A DNA stretch of 7,733 bases. It comes from Bacillota bacterium. Its GTDB lineage: Bacteria > Bacillota > Clostridia > Oscillospirales > CAG-272. Shown in pieces: positions 1-6,021 of the stretch. Numbering within the stretch: the stretch's first letter is position 1; each line of letters starts with the position of its first letter. Location of the stretch: contig JAJQHI010000246.1 in the NCBI GenBank assembly GCA_021199825.1, positions 1 to 7,733 on the forward strand, given 5' to 3'. The notes under the pieces were generated by a model that saw only the letters and a program-made list of their open reading frames with translations, was not told the origin of the DNA and did not search any database. Made by a program: the position numbers and the translations under genes.

Positions 1-686
1 ATGAGCTTTGCGATATATTCCTTCGGCTTGAGGCAGAGGGGGCAAACAACATAAACCTAGTCACCGCCGTCCATTTTACGCCCGGTGTCGTATTGGCGCT
101 TGAAAGGGCTAAGTCACGCGGGCTGAAAATACCCGTCGTATATAATTCAGGCGGATATGAAAGCGTTGAGACGCTGAAGCTCTACGACGGTCTTGTCGAT
201 GTGTATATGCCCGATTTAAAATATGTCGCCTCAGGCGTGTCGTTTGCTTATTCGGGTACTGCCGGGTATTTCGATGTTGCAGCGGCGGCGCTTGATGAGA
301 TGTACCGGCAGGTAGGACGCGCCGAGTTCTCCGACGGGAAAGGTGCGGTTGAGCGCGGAATCATGACGCGGGGAGTGCTTGTACGTCACTTAATGCTCCC
401 CGGTCAGACCGAGGACAGCCTTGAGGTGACGGCGTATCTTCACTCGCACTTCGGCGACAATATTTACATAAGCATAATGAACCAATATACGCCGAGGGCG
501 GGGGATGACCTGCCGCCTGAGCTGCGTGGACGTGTGCCGCCCGCGGAATACGACCGCGTTATCGCGTTTGCCGATAAAATAGGCGTGAAAAACGGATTTA
601 TGCAGGACGGCGGCTCTGACAGCCCCGAATATGTGCCTGATTTTAACGGAGAGGGCATAATATCAAGCACATCATACGATAAATAG
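1..686 (+). CDS. PflX-type radical SAM protein (COG1313), 5' end outside the window
   Basis: The first complete codon is at position 3, and the frame stays open to the TAG at 684-686, giving 227 residues of a protein that is usually about 300 or more. The visible part matches the C-terminal three-quarters of the PflX group, radical SAM proteins related to pyruvate-formate-lyase activases. Seen: GANNINLVT near fragment residues 14-21, IPVVYNSGGYES near 43-54, DVYMPDLKY at 66-74, then an EMYRQVG segment and a HLMLPG segment, all in the family order. The CxxxCxxC motif that binds the 4Fe-4S cluster and the N-terminus lie upstream of the window. Family knowledge says such proteins cleave S-adenosylmethionine to make a radical; the substrate of this group is not established. 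A TTG at position 93 is internal, because conserved family sequence continues upstream of it. Family assignment is confident; function is open. Confidence 0.9.
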   Translation, partial: ELCDIFLRLEAEGANNINLVTAVHFTPGVVLALERAKSRGLKIPVVYNSGGYESVETLKLYDGLVDVYMPDLKYVASGVSFAYSGTAGYFDVAAAALDEMYRQVGRAEFSDGKGAVERGIMTRGVLVRHLMLPGQTEDSLEVTAYLHSHFGDNIYISIMNQYTPRAGDDLPPELRGRVPPAEYDRVIAFADKIGVKNGFMQDGGSDSPEYVPDFNGEGIISSTSYDK

Positions 687-687
687 C

Positions 688-766
688 ATAGTATCCAAGG
701 AATGCGTCATCCATTCTTTGGCTCGTTCCCCAAGGTGTAAACGAATTGTGCCTTGGGGAATACTAT
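688..766 (+). other. Structured intergenic element, predicted three-way junction
   Basis: Three helices can be drawn by eye. The closing helix pairs ATAGTAT (688-694) with ATACTAT (760-766). The second pairs CCAAGGAATG (695-704) with CATTCTTTGG (712-721), with one G-U pair and a 7-nt loop. The third pairs TTCCCCAAGG (726-735) perfectly with CCTTGGGGAA (751-760) and can extend inward with wobble and A-U pairs to a 5-nt loop. The element starts just after the stop codon at 684-686 and lies upstream of the next promoter, so it would be the 3' UTR of the radical SAM gene or an inserted palindromic repeat, not a leader of the downstream gene. I do not recognise a named RNA family. A dispersed intergenic repeat is the main alternative. 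Confidence 0.55.
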
Positions 767-773
767 TTTGTGC

Positions 774-801
774 GGCACCGATAAAATGGTGCTTTTCTTT
801 C
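774..801 (+). terminator. Intrinsic terminator after the radical SAM gene
   Basis: GCACC (775-779) pairs with GGTGC (788-792); G-U pairs on both ends can extend the stem. The loop is A-rich and the stem is followed by TTTTCTTTC. The stem is short but the T-rich tail is in the right place. It separates the radical SAM transcript from the promoter at 825-852. Confidence 0.6.
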
Positions 802-824
802 AATATAAATTAACAAATTTTAAG

Positions 825-852
825 TTCCAATCGACAAAAATCGTGCTATAAT
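825..852 (+). promoter_or_regulatory. Sigma-A promoter with extended -10 for the LTA-synthase-like gene
   Basis: A perfect -10 box TATAAT lies at 847-852, preceded by TGC, which forms an extended -10. The -35 region is weak: TTCCAA at 825-830, 16 nt upstream, matches three of six consensus bases. A better -35 match, TCGACA at 831-836, is only 10 nt from the -10, too close to serve. Transcription would start near 859-860, giving a leader of roughly 53 nt before the TTG start at 913. Confidence 0.65.
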
Positions 853-900
853 ATCATCAGCGCAAATCATCTCATTTGACATGCGTGTTACTTCAGCATA

Positions 901-906
901 CGGAGG
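901..906 (+). promoter_or_regulatory. Ribosome binding site selecting the TTG start at 913
   Basis: CGGAGG sits 6 nt upstream of TTG 913. No other start codon near this point has a comparable site, so this motif decides the unusual TTG initiation. Confidence 0.75.
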
Positions 907-912
907 CGTACA

Positions 913-3129
913 TTGAACGGTGAAAGAAGCAGAGTCCGCACTAACCGCACAAATCGTGCAGGGCTTGATAATCATACAAACAATAGCAGCAAATCGTTTA
1001 AGGATTTTTTGAAGCATACATTCAGAAGGAACCGCGCTTTTCTTTATTGGTACCCCGTGATGATAATATATATGGAGCTGGTGTTCCACGTCTCCATATA
1101 CATGAGCACAAAGAACAGCTTCAGGGTGATGTCGGTCATATATATCATCCTGTTTTCCGCCGCGCTCGGATGCTTTCTGACGATACTCTCGACCTTTTTT
1201 GTGAGAAAGATAAATGTCTATATTGTATATGCGCTTATAATATTTATAACGCTTGTTTTTGAGGTGCAGATAGTCTATTTCGGGCAGTTCAAGGACTATT
1301 TCCGCTGGTCAACCCTCGGTCTTGCGGATGATGTCACGGATTTCTGGCGTGAGGCTTTGGTTGCCATCGGAAAAAATATAATTTCCGTGGTTCTTCTGCT
1401 TGTGCCCGTAATCGCCTATTCGATATGGGGACGCAAAAACGCACCCGCCCTCGGCACACCTGTTCGCGTAAAGCTTGTTTTGTTCATCGTCGGCTTGATT
1501 TTTCAGCTTACGGGAACGGCTCTTGTCATCTCGGATGAAACCGCAAAGATGTATTATCAGGAAACCTTCTCGGCGTCGCAGTCAATCGGGTATTTCGGCG
1601 TTCTTACCGAGACAAGGCTTGATATAACATATCTTTTCGCGGGTGAACCGCAGGGAGGGGATGATGTGATAGGCATCGACTCCGACCTCAACCCCTTCTC
1701 GACAACGGCATCGTCTGGTACGACAACCGACAGCACAACTAAAGACGGGGAAGGCACGCAGAGTACAGGCGACGGAACGGGAGAGGGCTCGTTTGACGGC
1801 ACGACTGCGGATGAGGTCGAAACTCCCGTTGAATACGGTTACAACGTAATTGACATTGATTTTGACTCCCTCATTGAAAATGAGACGGACGAGACGATAA
1901 TCGAAATGCATGAGTATTTTTCGAGCGTTTCGCCGACACAGCAAAATGAGTATGCGGGATATTTTGAAGGTAAGAACCTCATTTTCCTGACCCTTGAGGG
2001 CTTCACCTCCGCTTGTGTCACCGAGGAGCTTTTCCCGACGCTTTATAAAATGCTCAACGAGGGTTTTGTGCTCGAAAATTATTATAATTCGCTTTGGGGC
2101 GGAAGCACCGCGACTGGCGAATATGTAAACCTGACGGGACTTTTCTACAATTCCGCTCAGTGCCTGACGATGAGCGCGGACAACTATTGGCCGTACTCCC
2201 TCGCCAACTCATTTAAATCCATCGGCTACGATACGGTATATGCTTTCCACAATCACACATATACCTATTACGGACGCGACCTTTCACATCCGAACTTCGG
2301 CTTCACATATCTTGCCGTCGGAAACGGACTTGACGGTCTTACCTATTATTGGCCGCGCTCTGACCTTGAAATGGCGGAGCAGACGATAGATTATTATATC
2401 GACAACACACCGTTCCTCGCGTATTATATGACGGTGAGCGGTCACGCGAACTACACCTTTGCGGGAAACGCCATGGCAAAGCTTCACGCGGATGAGGTCG
2501 CCGACCTTGACTACAGCGACGACGTGAAGGCTTATATTGCCTGCCAGCTTGAGGTGGAGTATATGCTCGAATATCTTGTCGAAAAGCTCGACGAGGCGGG
2601 AATACTTGAGGATACCGTATTCGTAATGAGCGCGGACCATTACCCGTACGCGCTTCCGGATTCGGCGCTCGCGGAGCTTTACGGGCTTGACGAGGAAGGC
2701 ATACACGGAAACTTTGACCTTTTCAGAAACGGCGCCGTAATATGGTGCGCGTCCATGGAAGAGCCCGTTTATATCGAAAAGCCCTGCTCAACAATTGACC
2801 TTTTGCCGACTGTTCTGAATCTTTTCGGCGTAAGCTACGATTCGCGCCTTCTCATGGGCGTTGACCTCAACTCATCAACCGACCCCTTGGTAATACTCAA
2901 CTGCGACAGCGGATATCCGTCATGGAACTGGATAAACAGCTACGGCAGCTATAATACCTCAACGAAGGAATTTACTCTCGCCGAGGGTGTTACGGCGGAT
3001 GAGGACACGCTTTCAACCTATATTTCGCAAATGAACTCGATTGTCTCGACAAAGCGAAAGTATTCGCTGCGAATTTTAGATTACGACTATTACAGCTATG
3101 TGTTCGCGAGCATTGACCCGTACGACTGA
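913..3129 (+). CDS. LTA synthase-like membrane sulfatase/phosphotransferase
   Basis: This 738-residue protein starts at TTG 913. It has the LtaS layout: a basic N-terminus, five hydrophobic segments (about residues 43-65, 72-95, 100-123, 150-171 and 186-207) and a large outer alkaline-phosphatase/sulfatase-fold domain from about 350. Catalytic positions align with S. aureus LtaS: E362 in LEGF (metal ligand), T399 in GGSTATGEY (nucleophile), H446 and R455 (substrate), H511, and D575-H576 in SADHYPY (metal ligands). A sulfatase-like STIDLLPTVLNL follows at 626-637. Family members move glycerol phosphate from phosphatidylglycerol onto a growing teichoic chain outside the membrane. Two things are odd: the LtaS substrate tryptophan is Tyr453 here, and an extra Ser/Thr/Gly/Asp-rich linker covers about 250-305. 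The gene is first in a probable four-gene operon. Other phosphoglycerol or phosphoethanolamine transferases of this fold cannot be excluded. Confidence 0.88.
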   Translation: MNGERSRVRTNRTNRAGLDNHTNNSSKSFKDFLKHTFRRNRAFLYWYPVMIIYMELVFHVSIYMSTKNSFRVMSVIYIILFSAALGCFLTILSTFFVRKINVYIVYALIIFITLVFEVQIVYFGQFKDYFRWSTLGLADDVTDFWREALVAIGKNIISVVLLLVPVIAYSIWGRKNAPALGTPVRVKLVLFIVGLIFQLTGTALVISDETAKMYYQETFSASQSIGYFGVLTETRLDITYLFAGEPQGGDDVIGIDSDLNPFSTTASSGTTTDSTTKDGEGTQSTGDGTGEGSFDGTTADEVETPVEYGYNVIDIDFDSLIENETDETIIEMHEYFSSVSPTQQNEYAGYFEGKNLIFLTLEGFTSACVTEELFPTLYKMLNEGFVLENYYNSLWGGSTATGEYVNLTGLFYNSAQCLTMSADNYWPYSLANSFKSIGYDTVYAFHNHTYTYYGRDLSHPNFGFTYLAVGNGLDGLTYYWPRSDLEMAEQTIDYYIDNTPFLAYYMTVSGHANYTFAGNAMAKLHADEVADLDYSDDVKAYIACQLEVEYMLEYLVEKLDEAGILEDTVFVMSADHYPYALPDSALAELYGLDEEGIHGNFDLFRNGAVIWCASMEEPVYIEKPCSTIDLLPTVLNLFGVSYDSRLLMGVDLNSSTDPLVILNCDSGYPSWNWINSYGSYNTSTKEFTLAEGVTADEDTLSTYISQMNSIVSTKRKYSLRILDYDYYSYVFASIDPYD

Positions 3130-3162
3130 TAGCATGGCGGATTGCCGAGGAGGAAAAAATAA

Positions 3163-3693
3163 ATGGACGCTATAGAAAATATAATGTCGCGCCGCAGCGT
3201 TCGGCGCTTCACTGACAGGAAAATTAGCGACGACGACCTGAATACGATACTCTGTGCCGGAATGTCAGGTCCGTCGTGCGTAAACGCGCGCGACTGGTCG
3301 TTTGTCGTAGTCCGCGACAAGGATATGCTTTTGAAAATGGCGGAGGCGAACGGTCGCCCCGCGGAGCCCTTAAAGGGGGCGGATGTGGGTGTGCTGTTGT
3401 GCGGCGACCTTGACCGCGCCTTCCCGCGCGCGAAGGATTATTGGGTAATTGACGGCTCAATCGCGGCGCAGAATATGATTCTTGCTGCAAACGCTCTTGG
3501 CATCGGCAGCGTGTGGCTCGGCACATGGCCTCAGACTGACCGCGTAAAAGCTCAGGCGGAGCTTTTCTCGCTTCCGGATTCCGCGGTGCCTCATTCGCTC
3601 ATCGCGTTCGGATACCCGTCGGAGGAGGAGCTTTCGGCGCCGCCGAAAAACGATAAATTTGAAGAGGACAGGGTACACTATGAAAAATGGTAA
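3163..3693 (+). CDS. Nitroreductase family protein (FMN-dependent, short form)
   Basis: The 176-residue product starts at ATG 3163 behind AGGAGG (3148-3153, 9-nt spacing). It has the nitroreductase pattern: IMSRRSVRRF at residues 7-16, whose arginines and serine usually contact the FMN phosphate; GPSCVNARDWSFVVVRD at 36-52; and the helix IAAQNMILAANALGIGSVWLGTWP at 100-123. Members are cytosolic FMN flavoproteins, normally dimers, that use NAD(P)H to reduce nitro compounds, quinones or other acceptors. The physiological substrate cannot be read from sequence. It is a compact member of the family, without an obvious ferredoxin or extra domain. It starts 33 nt after the LTA-synthase-like stop with no terminator between, and its last 14 nt overlap the kinase gene, so it is very probably co-transcribed with both. 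Confidence 0.9.
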   Translation: MDAIENIMSRRSVRRFTDRKISDDDLNTILCAGMSGPSCVNARDWSFVVVRDKDMLLKMAEANGRPAEPLKGADVGVLLCGDLDRAFPRAKDYWVIDGSIAAQNMILAANALGIGSVWLGTWPQTDRVKAQAELFSLPDSAVPHSLIAFGYPSEEELSAPPKNDKFEEDRVHYEKW

Positions 3694-4678
3694 GGGTCTC
3701 GATGTTTACAGCATAGGTGAAATGCTCATCGATTTTATCCCCGGAGGCGAGCCTGACAGCTACATTCGCCACGCGGGCGGCGCTCCCGCGAATTTCGCGG
3801 CTGCCGCTGCCAAAAATGGGCTTGACGCTGCCATGTGCTGCTCTGTCGGAGACGATGACTTCGGACGATATTTATATAAAGCGCTCAGCCAGCTCGGCGT
3901 GAGTGCTCCGAACACCGTTATGTGCAAAAACGCCGTCACCACAATGTCGTTTGTCTCGCTTGATGAGCACGGAGAGCGCAGCTTCACATTTGCGAGATGC
4001 CCCGGCGCCGATATGTTTTTGTTGGAGAATATGGTGGACGATGATGAGGTGCTTGCCTCAAGGCTTGTACACGCGGGCTCGTTCTCGCTTTCCGAATCCC
4101 CAGCGAGGGAGGCGACCCTCAAGGCGATGAGGCTCGCGCATGAAGCGGGTCACCTTGTGAGCTTTGACGTAAACTATAGGGATACCGTTTGGCACGGTCA
4201 GCGATGCGAGTGCGCCCGCAGAGTAGCGGAGGCGGCACCCTATATCGATATACTCAAAATCTCCGATGAGGAGGCGGACCTTGTAGGCGGGGAGGAGAAC
4301 ATTCCCGCGTTTATGAAGCAATATGATATATCGGCTGTCGCCGAAACTTTAGGCGACAAAGGCTCCGAATGCTATTTTGCGGGAAACGTCATCACTACCC
4401 CATCAAGGCACGTTGAGGCGGTCGATACGACGGGCGCGGGAGACGCATTTTTCGGCGCGTTTATGTCCTCGCTTTTGATTGAGGGGGTCGACGCAAAGGA
4501 AAAGCTCACGCCAGACGCGGTATCACGCGCCGCGAAATACGGAAATATATCAGCGTCAATCTGCGTTTCGGGATACGGCGGGATAAGCTCAATACCGACA
4601 CGCGATGAAATATTATCAGCTATGGGAGAAACAAAAAATGAAACGCTCGGAAATCAACAGCATAATCAAAGAATTTGA
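3680..4678 (+). CDS. PfkB-family carbohydrate kinase, fructokinase-like
   Basis: The 332-residue product reads as a ribokinase/PfkB sugar kinase closest to fructokinases. Seen from ATG 3680: VYSIGEMLIDF (9-19), HAGGAPANFAAAAAKNG (31-47), CSVGDDDFGRYL (54-65), TTMSFVSLDEHGERSFTF (87-104), SFDVNYRDTVW (161-171), KISDEEADLVGG (193-204) and DTTGAGDAFFGAF (249-261). The last carries the anion hole and the catalytic base Asp255. These enzymes phosphorylate a sugar, typically D-fructose to fructose-6-phosphate, with ATP in the cytosol. ATG 3680 is preferred because AGGG lies 6 nt upstream and homology begins right after it; an in-frame TTG at 3659 would add seven non-family residues. The gene overlaps the nitroreductase by 14 nt and the isomerase by 41 nt. 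The last 18 or so residues (GETKNETLGNQQHNQRI region) lie past the usual family end. The exact sugar is inferred, not shown. Confidence 0.9.
   Translation: MKNGKGLDVYSIGEMLIDFIPGGEPDSYIRHAGGAPANFAAAAAKNGLDAAMCCSVGDDDFGRYLYKALSQLGVSAPNTVMCKNAVTTMSFVSLDEHGERSFTFARCPGADMFLLENMVDDDEVLASRLVHAGSFSLSESPAREATLKAMRLAHEAGHLVSFDVNYRDTVWHGQRCECARRVAEAAPYIDILKISDEEADLVGGEENIPAFMKQYDISAVAETLGDKGSECYFAGNVITTPSRHVEAVDTTGAGDAFFGAFMSSLLIEGVDAKEKLTPDAVSRAAKYGNISASICVSGYGGISSIPTRDEILSAMGETKNETLGNQQHNQRI
4624..4628 (+). promoter_or_regulatory. Ribosome binding site for the isomerase, inside the kinase gene
   Basis: GGGAG lies 9 nt upstream of ATG 4638. An earlier in-frame ATG at 4605 has no such site and would add 11 residues that belong to kinase coding sequence, so 4638 is chosen. 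Confidence 0.65.
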
Positions 4679-5330
4679 GGCGCTGCTTTCAAGGTACAGC
4701 TTCGCGCTGCCGCCCTATCTTTCATTCGCCCCCGATGAATGGAAAACGCTTGGTGCCGAATATGATGAAATACGCGACTGCGAGCTTGGCTGGGACGTGA
4801 CGGATTACGGTCTTGGCGATTATAACAGCGTCGGGCTTGCCTTAATCACGCTTCGCAACGGGAAAATGGATGACGGCAGATACATAAAAACATACGCCGA
4901 GAAAATAATGATGCTGCGTGAGGGACAGCTCTCGCCGAACCACTTCCATATACACAAAATGGAGGACATCATCAACCGCGGCGGCGGGGACGTGATATTC
5001 AGACTGTGGCAGGCGGCGGATGACGACAGCTTATCGGAGTCAGACGTTGACGTTTACCGCGACGGCAGACATTATAAAGCGCCCGCGGGCTCCGACATAA
5101 TTCTTCATCCCGGAGAGTCGCTCACGCTTTATCCGAGATGCTACCATGAGTTCACGGTGAAGGTCGGCACGGGCAGTGCCCTCATCGGCGAGGTCAGCAA
5201 ATGCAACGACGACAACACCGACAACAGATTCTATGAGCCGATAGCCCGGTTCCCGTCGGTGGTGGAGGATGAGGCGCCGTACAGGCTTCTCTGCAATGAA
5301 TATCCGCGTGTGAATTGTCTCACCTTATGA
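4638..5330 (+). CDS. D-lyxose ketol-isomerase (cupin-fold sugar isomerase)
   Basis: The 230-residue product matches the D-lyxose isomerase family (YdaE-like) in both length and sequence. The core NHFHIHKMEDIINRGGGDV lies at residues 101-119, followed by LHPGESLTLYPRCYHEF at 157-172 and IGEVSKCNDDNTDNRFY at 183-199. The metal site can be read as His102, His104, Glu109 and His170, at the same spacing as the characterised E. coli O157 enzyme. Family members are metal-dependent, convert D-lyxose to D-xylulose, and commonly also interconvert D-mannose and D-fructose in the cytosol. The gene overlaps the kinase by 41 nt, suggesting translational coupling, and a kinase able to take the ketose product fits well. 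I see no convincing terminator after it; an inverted repeat spans its stop codon. Family assignment is confident; the in vivo sugar is uncertain. Confidence 0.92.
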   Translation: MKRSEINSIIKEFEALLSRYSFALPPYLSFAPDEWKTLGAEYDEIRDCELGWDVTDYGLGDYNSVGLALITLRNGKMDDGRYIKTYAEKIMMLREGQLSPNHFHIHKMEDIINRGGGDVIFRLWQAADDDSLSESDVDVYRDGRHYKAPAGSDIILHPGESLTLYPRCYHEFTVKVGTGSALIGEVSKCNDDNTDNRFYEPIARFPSVVEDEAPYRLLCNEYPRVNCLTL

Positions 5331-5359
5331 AAAAAATGAAGATATTTTTGTATAAGGTG
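5321..5359. repeat. Inverted repeat beside the lipoprotein promoter
   Basis: CACCTTAT (5321-5328) and ATAAGGTG (5352-5359) are perfect inverted copies separated by 23 nt. The A-run and T-run between them (5331-5335 with 5345-5349) could also pair. The right arm ends one base before the -35 box at 5361, and the left arm overlaps the isomerase stop codon. No T-tract follows, so it is a poor terminator. Half-site centres are 31 bp apart, about three helical turns, which would suit a protein-binding site. Confidence 0.5.
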
Positions 5360-5360
5360 C

Positions 5361-5389
5361 TTGACAACGAACGAAATATGTATTATACT
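5361..5389 (+). promoter_or_regulatory. Near-consensus sigma-A promoter for the lipoprotein gene
   Basis: A perfect -35 box TTGACA (5361-5366) is followed after exactly 17 nt by TATACT (5384-5389), five of six bases of the -10 consensus. Transcription would start near 5396, leaving a leader of about 37 nt. It is the strongest promoter visible in the window and implies expression independent of the upstream operon. Confidence 0.85.
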
Positions 5390-5396
5390 ATTATAC
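5381..5396 (+). repeat. Tandem 8-bp direct repeat over the -10 box
   Basis: TATTATAC occurs twice back to back (5381-5388 and 5389-5396). The first copy contributes most of the -10 box TATACT; the second makes a further -10-like TATACA at 5392-5397, which is too far (25 nt) from the -35 to serve alone. Confidence 0.6.
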
Positions 5397-5422
5397 AGCT
5401 ACAAAGCGCATAAATTTTTTTT

Positions 5423-5427
5423 GGAGG
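5423..5427 (+). promoter_or_regulatory. Ribosome binding site for the lipoprotein
   Basis: GGAGG lies 5 nt upstream of ATG 5433. The frame is open back to a TTG at 5361, but that triplet is part of the -35 box, so translation must begin at 5433. Confidence 0.8.
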
Positions 5428-5432
5428 ACAAC

Positions 5433-5963
5433 ATGCAGTTTTGCAAAAAAACAAAAATCGTAGCCATTCTTATGGCAGTCGTTATGCTCTCGATGTCTTT
5501 GGCATCGTGCGCAGGCGGAAACAAAATGACCGTTACGGTCGGCATCAAGCTCGGAGAGGATTACATCGATTATTTGTATGCTCTCAATGAGGATAATGAA
5601 GAGTACATCCTTCCTGAGGAAGAGCGCACGATGCTCAACGACGTTTCGGTTGAGATCAACTACGAGGAGGGCGAGGAGATAAGCGCTCTTCGCGCGTTCA
5701 TCGAGGCATGCGCCAACTATGATATCTCATACGAGCTTGACAGCACGGAGACGAGCGTTAAGTCGGTAAGCTCATATGCGGGTGTCAGTGTTACTGATTC
5801 TGAAAATGCGGACAACAACGTAACCTACTTCTGGTCATACACCATCAACGGTGTTGAGCCGACATCAGGTCGTGCTGCTACCAACTATGTAAGCGACGGC
5901 GACGCGATTGTCTTCACGCTTACAAGCGCTGCCGCTTCGGATTACGAAGAGGAAAATTATTGA
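5433..5963 (+). CDS. Small lipoprotein with DUF4430-like domain
   Basis: The 176-residue product begins with a lipoprotein signal: basic MQFCKKTK, a hydrophobic core at about residues 9-23, then the lipobox LASC with the lipidated cysteine at 26. The mature protein is acidic. Its C-terminal half (about 70-165) resembles the DUF4430/transcobalamin-like fold: a VSVEINYEEGEE strand, a helix, then YFWSYTINGVEP near 121-132 and NYVSDGDAIVFTLT near 139-152, the family pattern of an aromatic-rich strand, a 'NG' turn and a 'DGD' turn. DUF4430 domains occur in exported proteins of Gram-positive anaerobes, sometimes near cobalamin or adhesion proteins, but no role is established. It would be anchored to the outer face of the membrane. 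It has its own strong promoter and terminator, so it is monocistronic. The lipoprotein call is firm; the domain call is moderate. Confidence 0.85.
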   Translation: MQFCKKTKIVAILMAVVMLSMSLASCAGGNKMTVTVGIKLGEDYIDYLYALNEDNEEYILPEEERTMLNDVSVEINYEEGEEISALRAFIEACANYDISYELDSTETSVKSVSSYAGVSVTDSENADNNVTYFWSYTINGVEPTSGRAATNYVSDGDAIVFTLTSAAASDYEEENY

Positions 5964-5990
5964 TTTGATTTATAACCGAATCACTGTCCC

Positions 5991-6021
5991 AAAGGAGGCA
6001 TTTTGTATGCCTCCTTTTCGC
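5991..6021 (+). terminator. Intrinsic terminator of the lipoprotein gene
   Basis: AAAGGAGGCAT (5991-6001) pairs perfectly with ATGCCTCCTTT (6007-6017) around a TTTGT loop, and a short T-rich tail (TTTTCGCTT) follows. It starts 28 nt after the lipoprotein stop codon. Confidence 0.88.

Noticed and set aside
1..3. ATG at the very first base as a start codon
   Set aside because: It is out of frame with the radical SAM coding sequence and no ribosome site can be judged.
93..95. TTG as the start of the first gene
   Set aside because: The frame is open to the left edge and encodes the family-typical NINLVT segment upstream, so this is an internal leucine codon and the gene is truncated by the window.
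688..800. Riboswitch controlling the LTA-synthase-like gene
   Set aside because: The structured element lies upstream of that gene's promoter and of a terminator, so it would not be in its leader.
831..836. TCGACA as the -35 of the promoter at 847-852
   Set aside because: Only 10 nt separate it from the -10 box; functional spacing is about 16-18.
1582..1944. Long antisense open frame opposite the LTA-synthase-like gene
   Set aside because: It lies wholly within a well-supported gene, has no recognisable domain, and is expected from the codon bias. The other antisense frames at 2284-2706, 3224-3526, 3760-4122 and 6313-6740 were rejected for the same reason.
3659..3661. TTG 3659 as the kinase start
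   Set aside because: ATG 3680 has a ribosome site, and the PfkB homology begins just after it.
5361..5363. TTG 5361 as the lipoprotein start
   Set aside because: It is part of the -35 box; the signal peptide begins at ATG 5433 behind GGAGG.
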